Part shown: positions 37,202-50,400 of the stretch, in pieces
Layout: each line of letters begins with the position of its first letter
Numbering within the stretch: position 1 is the stretch's first letter
Source of the DNA: Bryum argenteum
Lineage: Eukaryota > Streptophyta > Bryopsida > Bryales > Bryaceae
DNA: 64,000 bases
Direction: 5' to 3'
Assembly: GCA_037043015.1 (NCBI GenBank)
Contig: CM073325.1
Span: forward strand, 12,627,001-12,691,000
The notes under the pieces: generated by a model
What the model saw: only the letters and a program-made list of their open reading frames with translations
What the model was told of the DNA's origin: nothing
Databases searched by the model: none
Made by a program: the position numbers and the translations under genes

Positions 37202-37296
37202 CCTAAAGGCGGACACCCTAATTATGTTCACATGAGGTACATGCAAGGGAGGTTAGATCTTCATGAAAGAAAGAATCTTGGGTGCACGCCTTTAGG
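37202..37296 (-). mobile_element. 95-bp MITE, copy 2
   Basis: It starts CCTAAAGGCGGACACC and ends GTGCACGCCTTTAGG, flanked by TAG on both sides (37199-37201 and 37297-37299). In reverse orientation it matches 9132-9226 base for base in length with scattered substitutions. Confidence 0.8.
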
Positions 37297-37299
37297 TAG

Positions 37300-38956
37300 G
37301 TGTCCGCGTATAGGTGTGCATACCATAACTAAATGGCGGCTCTTCCCGTACATCGGACAAGGTAGATAGAGTACACTCTTGTCATTATTTGATAGCTTCA
37401 ATTTTTTTCAGGAACATAAAAAGAAAAAAAAGCTGCTGTAGAATTCTGGATGTGTTGCTGAATCGATGTTAATGAATAGAAAACTGGGAAGCAGCTACAG
37501 GGAATAGAGTGTATTGGATGCATGCCAGTGAGTTGCATGTGAGGCCGCAGGTACGGCAGCTATGGAGTAACCCCAACGATAGCTAGTTCTGGAGTGCAAG
37601 CTTCAACAATTGAACAAGTGCTGAGCTAGCTCGGAAGCACTTCAAGCGAATTGAAGCTCAGCTACAGCTTGCACATTACGATTGCACATCAGATAAGTTA
37701 CTTAGCATTTATTATGCAAAGTGAAATGGCACACAACTTACCTCTTAACTCTTTACATACAATTAATTTAAGCTAGAAATTTCGGGACAAGAAGATTGCC
37801 CAGTTTGTTGGGGATATGGCGTGACAAAAGTGAAACATGATTTGCTCGTGCGTACCGACACAGTAAGCGTGAACGCTGGAGTTCACCAGCTGCCAAAAGC
37901 TTCACTACAGTACATGAAACAAACTTTTTAGCCGACTAGGGGCTCACACAACTGGTTACTTGCAGGACCTCTCTCTTCGGAAGTTGACTATGCCTTGGCT
38001 TCTATGATTTGGGACCCACATGATAATACACTCGATAACCAAGTGAATTTCATCTAAGGACCCAGAATCAGAAACGGGAGCTGTAACAATCAAATATGCA
38101 CTGGTTAGGGGTGCAACGCACCATCACCAATGCATAACAGTAAGTTGCTGTAAAATACACCAACTTGACTTTCTAACACGTTGAAGAGGTTCAGCAATTT
38201 TGGTCTCAGAGAAACATTGCTCGAAAGAACTTAGTAGTTTCTACAATTCATGTAGAGATTGGAAAGAGATGGACCCACATGTTTCTTAGATATGTAATCC
38301 AAAAGTACGAAAACATTCTATGAAGATAGGTCTCAGATATGATTGATGTCAGTGCACATGTCGTTGCGCAAAATCAACAACACACTTTGCTCACAGGCAC
38401 CGAAGTCACCTGAACAGTGTAGGTTACACTCAGTTATTTACAAAAGGGTACATCCAAAGGAAGCAGCTAAAGGTAAAGCATCCTCACCCAAACCATGAAA
38501 GTAGTCCTGACTGACGAATAATTGATGATTCACTGACAAAGCTAACCAACCTTTTTGTGGCCTGAAAGGCCAAAGCAGTGTCCTCACACAACTCTGAAAG
38601 GAACCTTTCCTTGTCGGAAACCTTTTCTGCTGTTCTAAGAGTCACGTTGGCAAGTGTCAAACCATGTCTTCTTTCTTCTTCTATTACCTCTCCGCATCAT
38701 GGCTGCCACTTTAAGTTTTCCTTCTCGGAATATCATTGTCAATATACATGTCTTTTGCCATCTATTCACAGAATCGACCTCTGTAAAAACAATGGGGGGC
38801 GCTAAGTTCGCAGCTCCTGTAATTGTATGTAGGCCCATATCTCTTGTTGTCACCCACAGAAAATTCCACAACTAAACCATACGCGTAATATCTCGACATA
38901 TGCTCCACATTCGATATAAATAGCGGCCCTGCAGCAGCAGATTGTCCCTGCCCTGC
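37300..38956. other. Gene-free stretch, probably with the WD40 gene 3' end at right
   Basis: No exon or repeat with defined ends is seen. Overlapping frames at 38578-38875 on both strands probably reflect untranslated sequence. Confidence 0.4.
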
Positions 38957-41595
38957 CTAGATGATGCAATCAAGATACGTGTTGGCGTGACCTCGGTTGA
39001 ACTCGAGCAGGCTTCCGTAAGTTCGATCTGCCACCCCAACGAAAAGGGACTCTGAATCAGGACTGAAGGAGACTCCTGCTACCTCACCAAAAAGGTCAAT
39101 CTCTTGGCAATGAGAGTAGTCCTGTTTCGTGTCAAAAACATGAACGAAGTCTGCCGGCTCTGCCATGACCATGAAACGCCCATCCGCTGTGAATCTTATG
39201 GACCGTATCGCACCGATGCGACCTTTCAGCACCGCGAATGAGGATCCCAAATACCGGTTATCCCACAGGCGGCAGGTCGTGTCTTGATTTCCCGTGGCAA
39301 ACACACGTCCATCAGGGTGCCAGGCTGATGCAAATGAGTAGTCTAGGTGGCCCCGTAAGGTTGCTATCACCTGTCATCAAAGAATTTAACACTGTTATGT
39401 AAATGATCATGCATAGAAACGGATTGATGCTCTTAAACTTTTAGGAGAATAGTCAAAGAGATCATTTGTTTACGAGGACTTCACCTTGCCGGTTTGGCTA
39501 TCAGCCAGAAGCCCTTCAGCATTATCTCCCACGACAATCACGGTCTTGCTGTCAGGACTTACGGAGGTATGCTGTAACAACGTCAACGGAAAGTCGAAAT
39601 ACGAACTCAAATTAGTAGCTTTCGTAAAGCATCAGTGACTCAATACAGAAAAGAGAGGGATATGCATGCAGAAAAAAGAGTGATAATGGACAAGAAATCT
39701 TACGTTTACAGCCCAAGGAAAGTAGTATCGACTCAAAACAGAGAAGTTGTTGCAATCGAAGACACGAACAACTGAATCATTGTTGGAACTCATTAATCGC
39801 ACTGCTCCACTGCAAAGCACTCCAACAAACACAGAGCTTACTAAACCCGCTCATCAGAACGAGAAAGCTGATAATGACTACTGAAACAAAGGCCATAAAG
39901 TGACAGCTCCACTTGATAAGTACCTGCAATTATCGTAGATATCAATAGCGTTGGTGATCGCATTGTCATCATGAGTAATCTTGGCGCAATATGACACTCC
40001 AGGACGGTCTAGGTTCTGTTCGAACAGGAAAAGAACGTAATTAGTTCCTGTCTTTCATGCAAGCGCGCTTTAAGTGAGATGAACAAGCACACAATCATCG
40101 CAAATGAACAAATATGAATAGTAAAGTATCTCTAATCAACATGGACAGTTTGACTTACCTTGCAAACCATCTCGCCTTGAAATCCACCTGCTACAAGAAG
40201 GTTGCGCTTTACGCACATAGTGCTGATCTGAACACGTCCCAACCCATGTTGAGAGGGCCACGGGGAGGTTCTCTGACCCTACGCAAAGTATGGTAGCTCA
40301 TAAAGATGAGCAGGTAAAATGGTGGGGCTGCTGATTGATACCGGTTGGAACTTTTTTCACAAAGATAAAAAGTACCAGACTTTGGACGCTACTTGTGACA
40401 TCTCCTCATCTACAGATGTTTTCTGGTGACCATTACCAGCGTATGACAAGACAAGGGCTATGACTAAAAGGACATTATATCAAAGCACAAAAAATGTCAA
40501 GTTCTCAAAACTAAAGGGCAACCCTCTTTCTAAAAGCTAGACAATATCTTTCAACAATGATTCAGAAGGCAGACAGAGATGAACACATGAGAATTACAGA
40601 AGTCAAGAAGTAACTAATATGTTACCTCCAAGGCTGGAACGACAGGGCCGGCAACATTGAGAACTTCGGTTCCTTTCCTGGTCAAGGGCGACCAGTGCAT
40701 AACAGAATAGCTGTGCATAAGATACACATCGTGCTTGGAAGTCGCCCACACTAGATTTCGCAGCTGCAAACATTCAGGCACGACACACAAGCCAGAAGGA
40801 AACCAAAAAAAACTTTAGCATACCAACTTTAGCATAATCTCACCAATATTTCAAGACCTCTAAGACAGAGACGAACCTCAAGAATGGATGTCACAACATC
40901 TTCCACATGAGCACGAAAATCGAGTCAAAGAGGGATTGACCTGAAAATGAACGATGGTAGATTTAACTGATCTAGTGTTGTGTCGGAAATGATAAAACTC
41001 CTTCTCCTTCTCTACGACTTTGCACTCCTGCGCATGAGAAAACACGAATAAGTGTAGAGCAGCACAAGGATAATGGACAAATATTCTAATAAATACACCT
41101 CCCAGCAACATCATCATTTACAAAAAGTACTTGGACCTTGACATAGATCAGACACACTAGAAGTCTATATTGTATAACAATGATAGTGGCAAAGCAGTCA
41201 CCTTCTCTAATTCGTCAATAGGCGGAAGCAAATTGACGTAGTTTTTGTACTGCTGTAGACGAGTTTCTCGATACTTCTCCCTTGTAAATTGTAGCCGGTC
41301 CCAAGGAATCCCTTGAATATCCTTACCCCGTCTGGCTTGCGCAGCCGTGGTGTCCGACACTTTACTCATCTGCAGACGCATCAATGACGTTGATCACTCA
41401 CCATTACACAAGTACCCACGCAAACAAACCTAAACCCAAGTACTGCCTACTCACCACATCAATTTCGTCATCTGAATCTGAATCGAGCGAGTTTCGGTCA
41501 CGGGCCGCTTGCAACTGATCGTCCGCATCATCCTCAAAGTCCACCGCCATGTACTCATCAGGCACATACTGCCCGTCATCTTGGAGCTGAGCCAT
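38957..41595 (-). CDS. WD40-repeat protein of the C2A9.03-like family (448 aa)
   Basis: Nine coding exons: 41595-41455, 41369-41202, 41027-40941, 40763-40626, 40272-40159, 40015-39924, 39809-39704, 39571-39485 and 39370-38957. All join in frame with GT-AG signals. The N-terminus is acidic (about 15-47). A conserved block follows (about 50-132) with DTTAAQARRGKDIQGIPWDR, EKYRETRLQQYKNY and FRHNTRSVKSTIVHFQ, which is the hallmark of plant proteins annotated as WD repeat-containing C2A9.03-like. The propeller follows, with motifs such as SFASAWHPDGR and TCRLWDNR, and the protein ends near YLDCII. Molecular function is not established for the family; nuclear or cytoplasmic scaffold is an inference. 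The start MAQLQDD is the first ATG in the exon; the exon begins upstream at 41611 with an acceptor, so the leader is split. Confidence 0.93.
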
Positions 41596-41610
41596 CCCGT
41601 CCGATGTATC

Positions 41611-42249
41611 ACTGAAAGAATGCACCAAAGTCAATTACTACACTTTGTATACCACAAACAGAGGCGACAACTTAAACAACAGCGATATCCTACTGTACTC
41701 ATAGTGCGCCTTCTTATTATTCCACTACAAGAACGACACAGCCACCAAACAAATAAAGAACGGCGCACTAACGTCACTCCGCGCGTCGATCCCTTCAGAA
41801 GCTAAAAAAGAAACACAATACGCAATTCGTTCCTCAATAGAATGCACACCGCTACACAAGATTACTCATTATCGATAAATAACGGCTTTCCATATCCAAA
41901 GGCACCATCAAGTGCTTCCAACTCAAAAGACGGTTGTAACGCTCAAATCAGATTGAGCACAATACACTTAGTTTTTGTCAATTCAGATTGCCACGCTCAA
42001 AGCTTCTGAGAATCGATTACGGACATGTACTCCCTACCGATTACGGTTGCTCAGTGCGATTACCAGAAACAAAAACGAGCGGAATCGACTTATCGTTCCC
42101 TGACTTAATACAAAATCTCCACAACTAACTTGACCTAAATTCTCCAATCAAGTCAGAGGGAGACACACCAGTAGCACACACGAAATTAGGTCAGTCAGAA
42201 AGCAATGAAGAGCAAAAGAACAACAAAAGCTTCAAGCATCCGCCATACC
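41611..42249 (-). promoter_or_regulatory. Leader intron of the WD40 gene
   Basis: A donor (CAG followed by GTATGG) ends a leader exon at 42249, and the acceptor just upstream of the coding exon ends at 41612. The promoter would then lie at about 42300-42650. Inferred from splice signals only. Confidence 0.5.
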
Positions 42250-42649
42250 TGATGCCAACGCGGCGTTCTTCAACCGCAGCTACAAATTAACGCGCCGCTG
42301 TTTCAATACAATCACTAACAAAAATCAGCGGATAGCAATCAAAGCCCTAATCGTCCTAAACCTCTCCGAATTGCACTCGCAAACCCTGGCGATCCGTAAC
42401 GGCCACGCAATACCAAATCAAGCACCGCGAAAAAAAAAAAATATTGCAAAGAAGGACTATCGTATACCAATTTGCAGAGGGGACCTTCAGCGCCGCCCGC
42501 CTCGCCAGGAGCTCCGTCCGTCCGTCCGGCTGGCTATGGCCTGCTCGCTCGACCTTCCCTTCCCTCCCCTCCGATGTTGTTGCTCTCCAAACCTCCTGAG
42601 CTTACACTTGGTTAGCTTCATGGCCCCGAATGGTAGATTCTAGAGAGGC

Positions 42650-45600
42650 CATCTGTCGAGGGACGGGGTTGAAATCTACGAGCCTCTGAAATCTACGATT
42701 ATCGCCGGCACATCTGGATATGAATCAAAATCGACCCTCGCTGATGTGGCTGTCTTGCGCGGACGTGGCACTTGTCGTGTCCTATCCTTCGAGTATTTGT
42801 CGAGTCCTCACTTGCATTCTATTTTCATTTTTTTCCAAAATAATAAAAATGGTATTTTATGATGATGATGGTTTGGAATTTGTTTCTAAAAAAGATGGCA
42901 TTAAAGACGCATTTTTCATCATTGGTGCAGATCTTTTTTTTAAAAATTGAATATAATTATTGGGTTAATGTAAAAAAATAAAATAACATGTAATATTTGA
43001 AGATTTTTTGATTAGTGGGGAGAAATCTTGTGAATGGAGAATGAAGAAATTCTTGTACATTGATCTATAACAAGTTTTGGGTTTTGAATTCTGATTTTTG
43101 CAAAAAAATATTATTGATTTTCCACTAATTATAGGGAATTATGATATGCATAGCTATCTTTTTTTTCTATTTTGAAATGTCTTATTATTATTTAGATCCT
43201 CCAATGGTAAAATAAGAATCGGAAAATACCTCTAATAATCCATCAATAAAATGATTGGTCTCCTAAGGTCAAAAGTTTTATAACGTGGAGCAGTTTATGT
43301 TTAAGTGCAAAAAACACATTTAACACAAAAATGTAAACAAAGTTCCAGGGTACAAATAAATGTTGTTGCGTTTTAGGCACCCTTTCAATATTTGCATACA
43401 ACAAAGAATTGATTAATTAAGCCTTTAAGGGTTAATCTCTAAGATTTTTTTCATTTACTTAGTGGCTTCCAATACTTTAAGGAACTTCTTTTTGGAAATG
43501 ACTTTTTTAATATTGTTGTTTATTCTCAATCTACAAATTGTTTTCTTTAATAATTTCATGGATGTCAATCAAAAGAAGTCATTTAAAAATTAAGAGTACA
43601 GTCATGTAATAAACCCATTGTAGTTCATATGGAAATTTTTTTGGAGCCTGACCTGTAAGCACCCAACTGACATTTTATTGGTCAATGCCAAGATTTAAGG
43701 AGCCGTACTAAGTAAAAAAAAGTATTTTTTTGAATTTTTGATTTTATTTCTTAACTAGAAGTTTGGTGGGTTAAGATTCATGTGCAATTTACGAAACTTC
43801 ACTTGCTTTATGATTTTTTTCCTACAAAGCTTCAAACACAAACACGGCAAGGACTTGAAGTCAAACAATTTATGGGCAAAAATGAGAACTAATTAGAAGT
43901 TAGCTTAATCATGAATTGGGCAACAGTTTGAATTTCCGACTTTCAAAATTTTGTACTAGGGTACTACCCATTATGGTCTTAAATGAGTAACCATGTCAAC
44001 GGTCAAAAACATGAGTATGACATGGCAGTATCCTATGGTGCACTTATTATGAATCTTGAAAAGACAGGATAGTCCTCAAACCTATTCAAGACGATATAAG
44101 ACTGCTTTGTATATTTATGAGTCATTTCGAGCAATAAGTAGTATTAACAGCATGTCATAAAAACCTCATCAAGAATTGCTATAACCTCTCTTCCAAAGTT
44201 GCAATTAAGTGACAGTATTCTCATCAACTACTTGTCAGGTTTGGCGCTCACGGATTGAATGTTGGGGCCTCTACAAGCTAAGGCGCATATGAATGCGCCG
44301 AGATCCTATACCTGTAGTCTTTGCACCACTGTTTGCCAAAGCTAGCTTGCAAAGCACTTTTCTTGACACTACCAAGTGCCATTAAATATTTAGTCCCATG
44401 GGCATGTTCACGTAACTTAGTATTTTAGTTTTAGGAGGTCAAATAAAGGGTCCATGGTCAACTCCTTATTTTATGGAGCTCAAGTCCTTGCACTATGTTT
44501 TAAAGTTTGCTAATGAGTTGTAAGATTTTAAGGACCTCTAACCATTGTAAGGTTTATTAGAATTATTTGTAGACCTTCAAAAACTTTGAGATTTTAAGAA
44601 ATGGTAGATACCTCTACATTACTACATATATTGCATAGAAGCTCCAATTTTGATGCTACATGTAGTAGTCACAGTGCTTGCGTGTCATCCGTTGCCCAAA
44701 CAGTTTTCAAGTGCTTGTTTTCCTTCAAATGCGTGGATATCACCATTCCTACGGCGAAAAGTCCGAATTTTTTTGAGAACCTTCTTGTGCTAATACTCTA
44801 AATGATCCTACTCTTACAATTTTCAAATAGTTTTCTTTTTTAAATTCAAATATTCATCAAATGACTTACTCATTTTGGAGAGATGATAGAGCTTCCTACT
44901 CCCTTGGGCCTTTAGGGGATAAAGATTGCAAGATCATCAACTTATCATGCTAAAGAAGTATTTGCAAAATTCCATCAATTTTTTTTCATAGTAAAAATGA
45001 TAATTACAAACCTATCGCAATTAAAGATCTTCAATCGTAAGGTTGATTACCTATATATGAAATATAAATTTCTAACCAAAAGTGAAAAGAAAAAGAACGA
45101 ACAAATAATCCAACAAACACACAAGACTTCTTACACTAGAGCAAATGCTAATTATTTATTACATCTTAGATTGAGCTAAGATTTTGATCTGAATAACTTG
45201 CTATAGACCACTATCCAACGTATGAAATAAATTTGAAAAGCAATTACAGAAGGAGATACAATTGTGAAGAACAAAAGAAAAAAACAGTCTTTTGAAATAA
45301 ATATATGACCATAGTAATTCCAATTAAGATGTTTCTTTTAGAAAGTTTTTGGATTATATCTTATCATTCACCCCTATACGTCCCCAATGCTGAAAAGTGA
45401 ATTTTTTTATGAAAGACAAAAACTTTGAGAAGAACCATAACTTCTTTATCCGGATTTTATTCAGGAAAAAATGAAGTCGCTTGGGTCGGGTCACAAATCA
45501 AGTCTAGTTTGTGTCGTAAAAACTATAGACCCATATAAGAATGTATGAATACATGACAAACATTTTAGTGAAGGCAACTCTTGTTTTTTGGGTTCTTAGA

Positions 45601-46570
45601 CATGGGCATGTTTAAACATTGCAAGCCAATCATGTGAAATAATAATAATAATAATAATAATAATCATCATCTATGAATTTTTGTTACAATCTTGATCATG
45701 ATATTTAGATGAACTCCAACAACTTTCGAGTTGGGAGATTCTTGATCTTAGAATGGGGACAAAGGCAAGGACTGGGTTTGGACGATGATAGAGATACAAT
45801 TTGAGATGGGGACAAAAACATAGATAGGGAGACACTCCTAAAGGGCATTCAAGACACAAATGGAGACAAAGACACCGACGGGTTGGGAGCAAACAAGGTA
45901 ACCACATATTTCGACTTAGTTATTTAAATGCAGCAATGCTAGAGGGACATACTAGTATTTATGGAAAAGACTTTCATGAAAATTACTATTGCTTCCAGTA
46001 GTTTTGGGGCCTTACAATCATGATACATGCATTGAGTTTCAAAACATTAAACCAAAATCAACGTTTACAAAATTTCATGTAATAAACTATCCCATCTTAA
46101 ATGAGTTAGCAATTTCTAAAGTTGATCCGTAATTGAATCCAACAATTATTATCTATAACAGACTTCAAATTTCTAAGTAACGGCTCTTCAGAGTTTCACC
46201 CACATCGTGGAATTTCAACACCTATGACATTTAGGGCCAAACATCCACTAAGTTCTAAACCGCATTTCCAACCAATAACAATTAATAATTTTTCTACATT
46301 TTATGAAGGGTGAATATCTTTACCATCGTAGTTTAGACCAACCTGACAAAATATACAAATATGAATGTCACACTAAATACTAAATGACACATGCAATTGA
46401 CAAATTCTTTTTTCCAATATAGAATTGTTATTGTAAGCTCGCCCACACTATAATGCACCTTCAATTCGGGGGTGGTGGTGGTGACCCACGTTGCTATATG
46501 CAAGCAAGCTTGGTTCCGAGCAACGACGGATGATTGGGGTGAGAGATGGACATGGCGGGCTTCATGTGAC
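42650..46570. other. Gene-free AT-rich stretch
   Basis: No exon structure is seen. A TTAA-family-like terminus (cctttaagggttaa) at 43423-43435 has no recognisable partner. A TAA trinucleotide microsatellite lies at 45639-45663. Confidence 0.45.
45639..45663. repeat. AAT/TAA trinucleotide microsatellite
   Basis: About eight uninterrupted units. Confidence 0.95.
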
Positions 46571-46715
46571 ATGTGGACTCAAATTTAGGGTTTTGGCTAT
46601 GGCTTTTGCCACTGCTTCTCTCTGACCGACGGACTAGCCAGCAGATCTCTCGGTACCACCCCCGATTGCTTCCCGCGCGGAGGCATTGCCCGTGGTCGCC
46701 CAATCGCTCTCTCAG

Positions 46716-47370
46716 GTGCATTCATTTTGCATTCACATCTTTCTTCTTTTGCTTCGCACTCCCTCCTGAGCTTGGTCACTATGGCGATCGGATGTATCAA
46801 AGACCTGAAATGAAATTCGAGTAGCCAGCTCGAGTCGCATTTTGGCAATGCTTGCTCGCGATTAGTTTGAGGTTTAGGTTCTGGAGCGGTTTCTACATCC
46901 TTTGACCTCGGAGAATTGTGGATGCTGTAATTATGCAGCTCGGGGTTTTTTGTAGGTGAATGACGAGGTGATCGATAATTTTGCTTTTGCAGTTCCTCCT
47001 TGCTGATAAGAGATCTAGTATGTGTTGGGATCCGATCATTAGAGGTATCAACAATCGCAGAATGTAGTTTTTGTATAAGTAGAAGGACGTTATGCAGGAT
47101 GTTTGGAATTGCAGAGCGGAATTTCAGCTGCTCCTTTATCTCTGGCCACTTTGTATGTCAGTGCTCGTTTTGTTTGGTTGCTTAGTATGCAACGGTTTTG
47201 ATTATCCAACAATTTTTGATCATTTGGTTGAAATGGTCACTTGCATTCAATTTGGTGAAATTTGTCGTGAGCGTGTGGTTAGGTGTATTTTGAGAGTCGT
47301 GATTGCAAACAGCAAAATTGCTCTGTTCTGTTGCTCTCCTGTGATCATTGACCTCGTTTGTTCGTTACAG
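46716..47370 (+). promoter_or_regulatory. Leader intron of MIC60
   Basis: A donor after ctctcag (46715) and an acceptor ttcgttacag (47370) bracket an intron in the 5' leader. This places the transcription start near 46570-46700 and explains the long distance between it and the first codon. Confidence 0.5.
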
Positions 47371-47425
47371 GGCGATTTAGGAGGTGGAGAAAGAATTGCC
47401 CAAGCGACAGACAGAGGAGGCAGTC

Positions 47426-50400
47426 ATGAGTGCTGCAAGTAGCCTGCTCAGGCGGAGAAGCTTGAGAATTTTGACCTCGGTGCTGAAGCATCGGCAGCGG
47501 GAATTCGAGTATCTGACTGCGACCTCTGGTGGAAACAGCAATGCAATCCGAAGCTTTGCGACAGGCGGGCGCCTTGCGCCGTCACTCTTTCCCCGGTCTT
47601 TTGTCCAGGTATGCTATCTGCTTGATTACTCTCTGGTACAGTAATGAGGATGTGCGTTTGTACTCTATCGGAAGCCAACCTTTTCAGAAAGCGAAATCCT
47701 GATTAAGTTGATCATAGTGTTAGGAGGAAGTAAGGGATCGGATCGACTTCTTCATGTATACACTCCAGTATAAACGACGACGGGTAAATTTGACACCGCA
47801 AGATCCTCCATTAGATTCACGTTAAACCCTAAACCTCAATGTGTGGACATCCCGATGAGCTCCTTCAAATCCCGCACTTTTGATTGGAGGGAATAAGTCA
47901 ATATTGTCTGTGACCTCGCGTAGGATCAAGAGATTAGTACGATGTCATGCCAGCGTGCTGGTTGTGGCGTGATACTTAGGTTATTTGTGCAGGATTTATC
48001 CTGCAGATCTCATACGCGTGTTAGGAACTTACATATGAAGCTGGCAGGTATTGTTGAAACCATTTAGTATAAACTTCTCCGTTCACTGACTTTGTGGATC
48101 GTTTAACTCTTGTCTGGCTTGTGTCAGGACCGAAGCTTTCTTGGAACAAGTTATGGTGCTCAACGGAGTTTTGCAACCAGCGCTGACGGTTCAGGAAGCA
48201 ATGAAACTGATTCAGCGCGTACTAATTCTTACCCTTGCCGAGTTGCAATGCTATCTTAATTTTTCACTAAAGTCACGGTTTGATTGAGTTGAAGGTGTCG
48301 TTGTTAATAGAGAAAACACGTTACTGGAATAAAGTTGTTATCATAGCCCCAAGTGTCCTGGCTTCTGAACTAGTCGAAAATTTGTATGCGATTTTACAGT
48401 TGGAACCGGGACGAAGGCCGTTGCAGTGGCAGTCACTGCCGCGGCTTTGGGAATGGCGGTAGCGTATCTGGCTTTCGGCATGAGACCTGAAGAGGTGATA
48501 TCAAAGTATTTCCCCAACTTCTCCAATGAAGGTCAAGGCACTTCTACTGCCAAGAAAATTCAGCCTCCAGAATCGCATGTCGTCAATCATCTGTCTGATA
48601 GCAAGAAGTCGAATGAGCCACCCATTGAGGTTAAGGCTGAACACATGGAGAAAAATCTTAAGGGGCTAAAAGAACCCGACAGTTGCGAGGTAGGTTCTTG
48701 TTTGTCTTATATATGCAGTGTTTTGGCGTTTTTGTTTACATCTTAGTGCTACAGAATTCGAGGTACATTTATTGTAAGTGTGGAGTTTCCTCTGTGCTTA
48801 CATTAATATGTGCTTCAGGAAGTCAAGGGGGAACCTCTGATGACAAAGGTCATCGAGGATTTTGAGCGCGAACCTCGTGGGGATGAGGATCCGGGTGTTC
48901 GAAGTAAGGGTGTTGAAGATGTTGAGTCTAGTGCTCAAATATCTATTGAGAATGAGTTGCCTCAGTCTCCTGAGGGTATCAGTTCAGCTGATATTGGGGG
49001 GAATAATACCACAAACATGAATATTGAGGTAAAGGAAGGAGTTGGGCACTCTTATCCTCATGACACTGAGTCTGAGGTGAGGGACGAGATTGCGCGGGCT
49101 ATTTCTCCTGCCTTCTGGGTCGATCCTGCCTCAGAGGTGAAGGACGAAGTTAGTCAGTCTCATACACATGATCCAGTCCCTAAGGTAAATGAGGAGGTTG
49201 TGCAGTCTCTTCCTTCTGCCTTCACGATAGACATCACTTCTGAGGTGAAGGAAGAGGAGGGACAGCCTCATGGTACTGCCACTGAGGTGAAGGACCATGG
49301 ATCTGAAGGACCTTCAGGTCAACTAGAGTCCACTGCCGATACAAGTGGACATCGTTCGCTAGAGACTAATTTAGAAGACCTAGAGCCTGATACTTTCAGG
49401 AAAGAGATGCAGGAAACAGCTAAGGAGGATGACATGAAGGAGCTCTCAGATAAGATCCTCTATAATCAAACACGTGGTGATAAAGATGAAGAACAGCCTG
49501 TTTGTTCTGTGCATTCTGGGGATGATCTTCCCCGTATAGTTACGGATACTATCGAGGCTGTAACCGACCTGGCTGAGGTATACTTCAAAACTTGTTTTCA
49601 TGGGGTCCGTTCGATAGCCTACCAAGAGTATCTCGAAAGTTGTGAAAGCTACGAACTCTTTTAGATCTCCTAGTCAATTGCTGTGGAAGAACTTGTCCCA
49701 TTGTGCATAGTAGTCAGTCGACTTGCCATGACGTTATAAGACCCATGGTTGAATAATTCATTACATCACACGTCCTCTCATTTGATGGCGTTTCGCATTC
49801 TATTTCAGGCCATCCAGGACGCTGCTACTGAAGCACTAAAGCCCGATGATGCTGATGTCCAGGGAATGCCGAGTATTGCAGAGGCATACCACCTTAATAC
49901 GGACAGCAAAAAGGTACGCTGGATACAACCTGGGCATTATGAGGATGGAGTGTGTATGCAGATGCTATTTGTGCTACCTATGGTACTTAACCTCAGGGTA
50001 TTATATTAGGTGAAGCTTAGCAATATTGTAGTAATGACTTCAAGAGCAGAGCTGTATGCAGCTGCTGCACAACAACAAGACTTGTAATCGTATGAATGCT
50101 TTGTCCTGTTTGCAGGCTGAAGAATGTTCTGCTGATGAATATGGATCAGATGATTTTTTCAAGTACGCCGGAGCAATTGAAGAGGCCACAAAGAGGCAGT
50201 CTGAAGCTGATGCTCAATTTAGAGAGATGTTGTTGAAATTGGATGTAAGTATCGATTGGTTCAAGTGGAGTGCTGCGATAAATGAGGTTGTGTCAAAGTT
50301 AGGGTCAGAGGCGACGAAGCTTAAATATGAATATATGAGTTGATTGATTTTGCGTAGAAAGCTGCTGTTCAAATGTGAGCATTATCACCGACATGTGGAA

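Noticed and set aside
43421..43435. Solo TTAA-family terminus cctttaagggttaa
   Set aside because: No facing partner end was found within several hundred bases.
47993..48047. 55-bp candidate exon of MIC60 with good splice signals
   Set aside because: Its length breaks the frame between 47608 and 48128, which join in frame without it.
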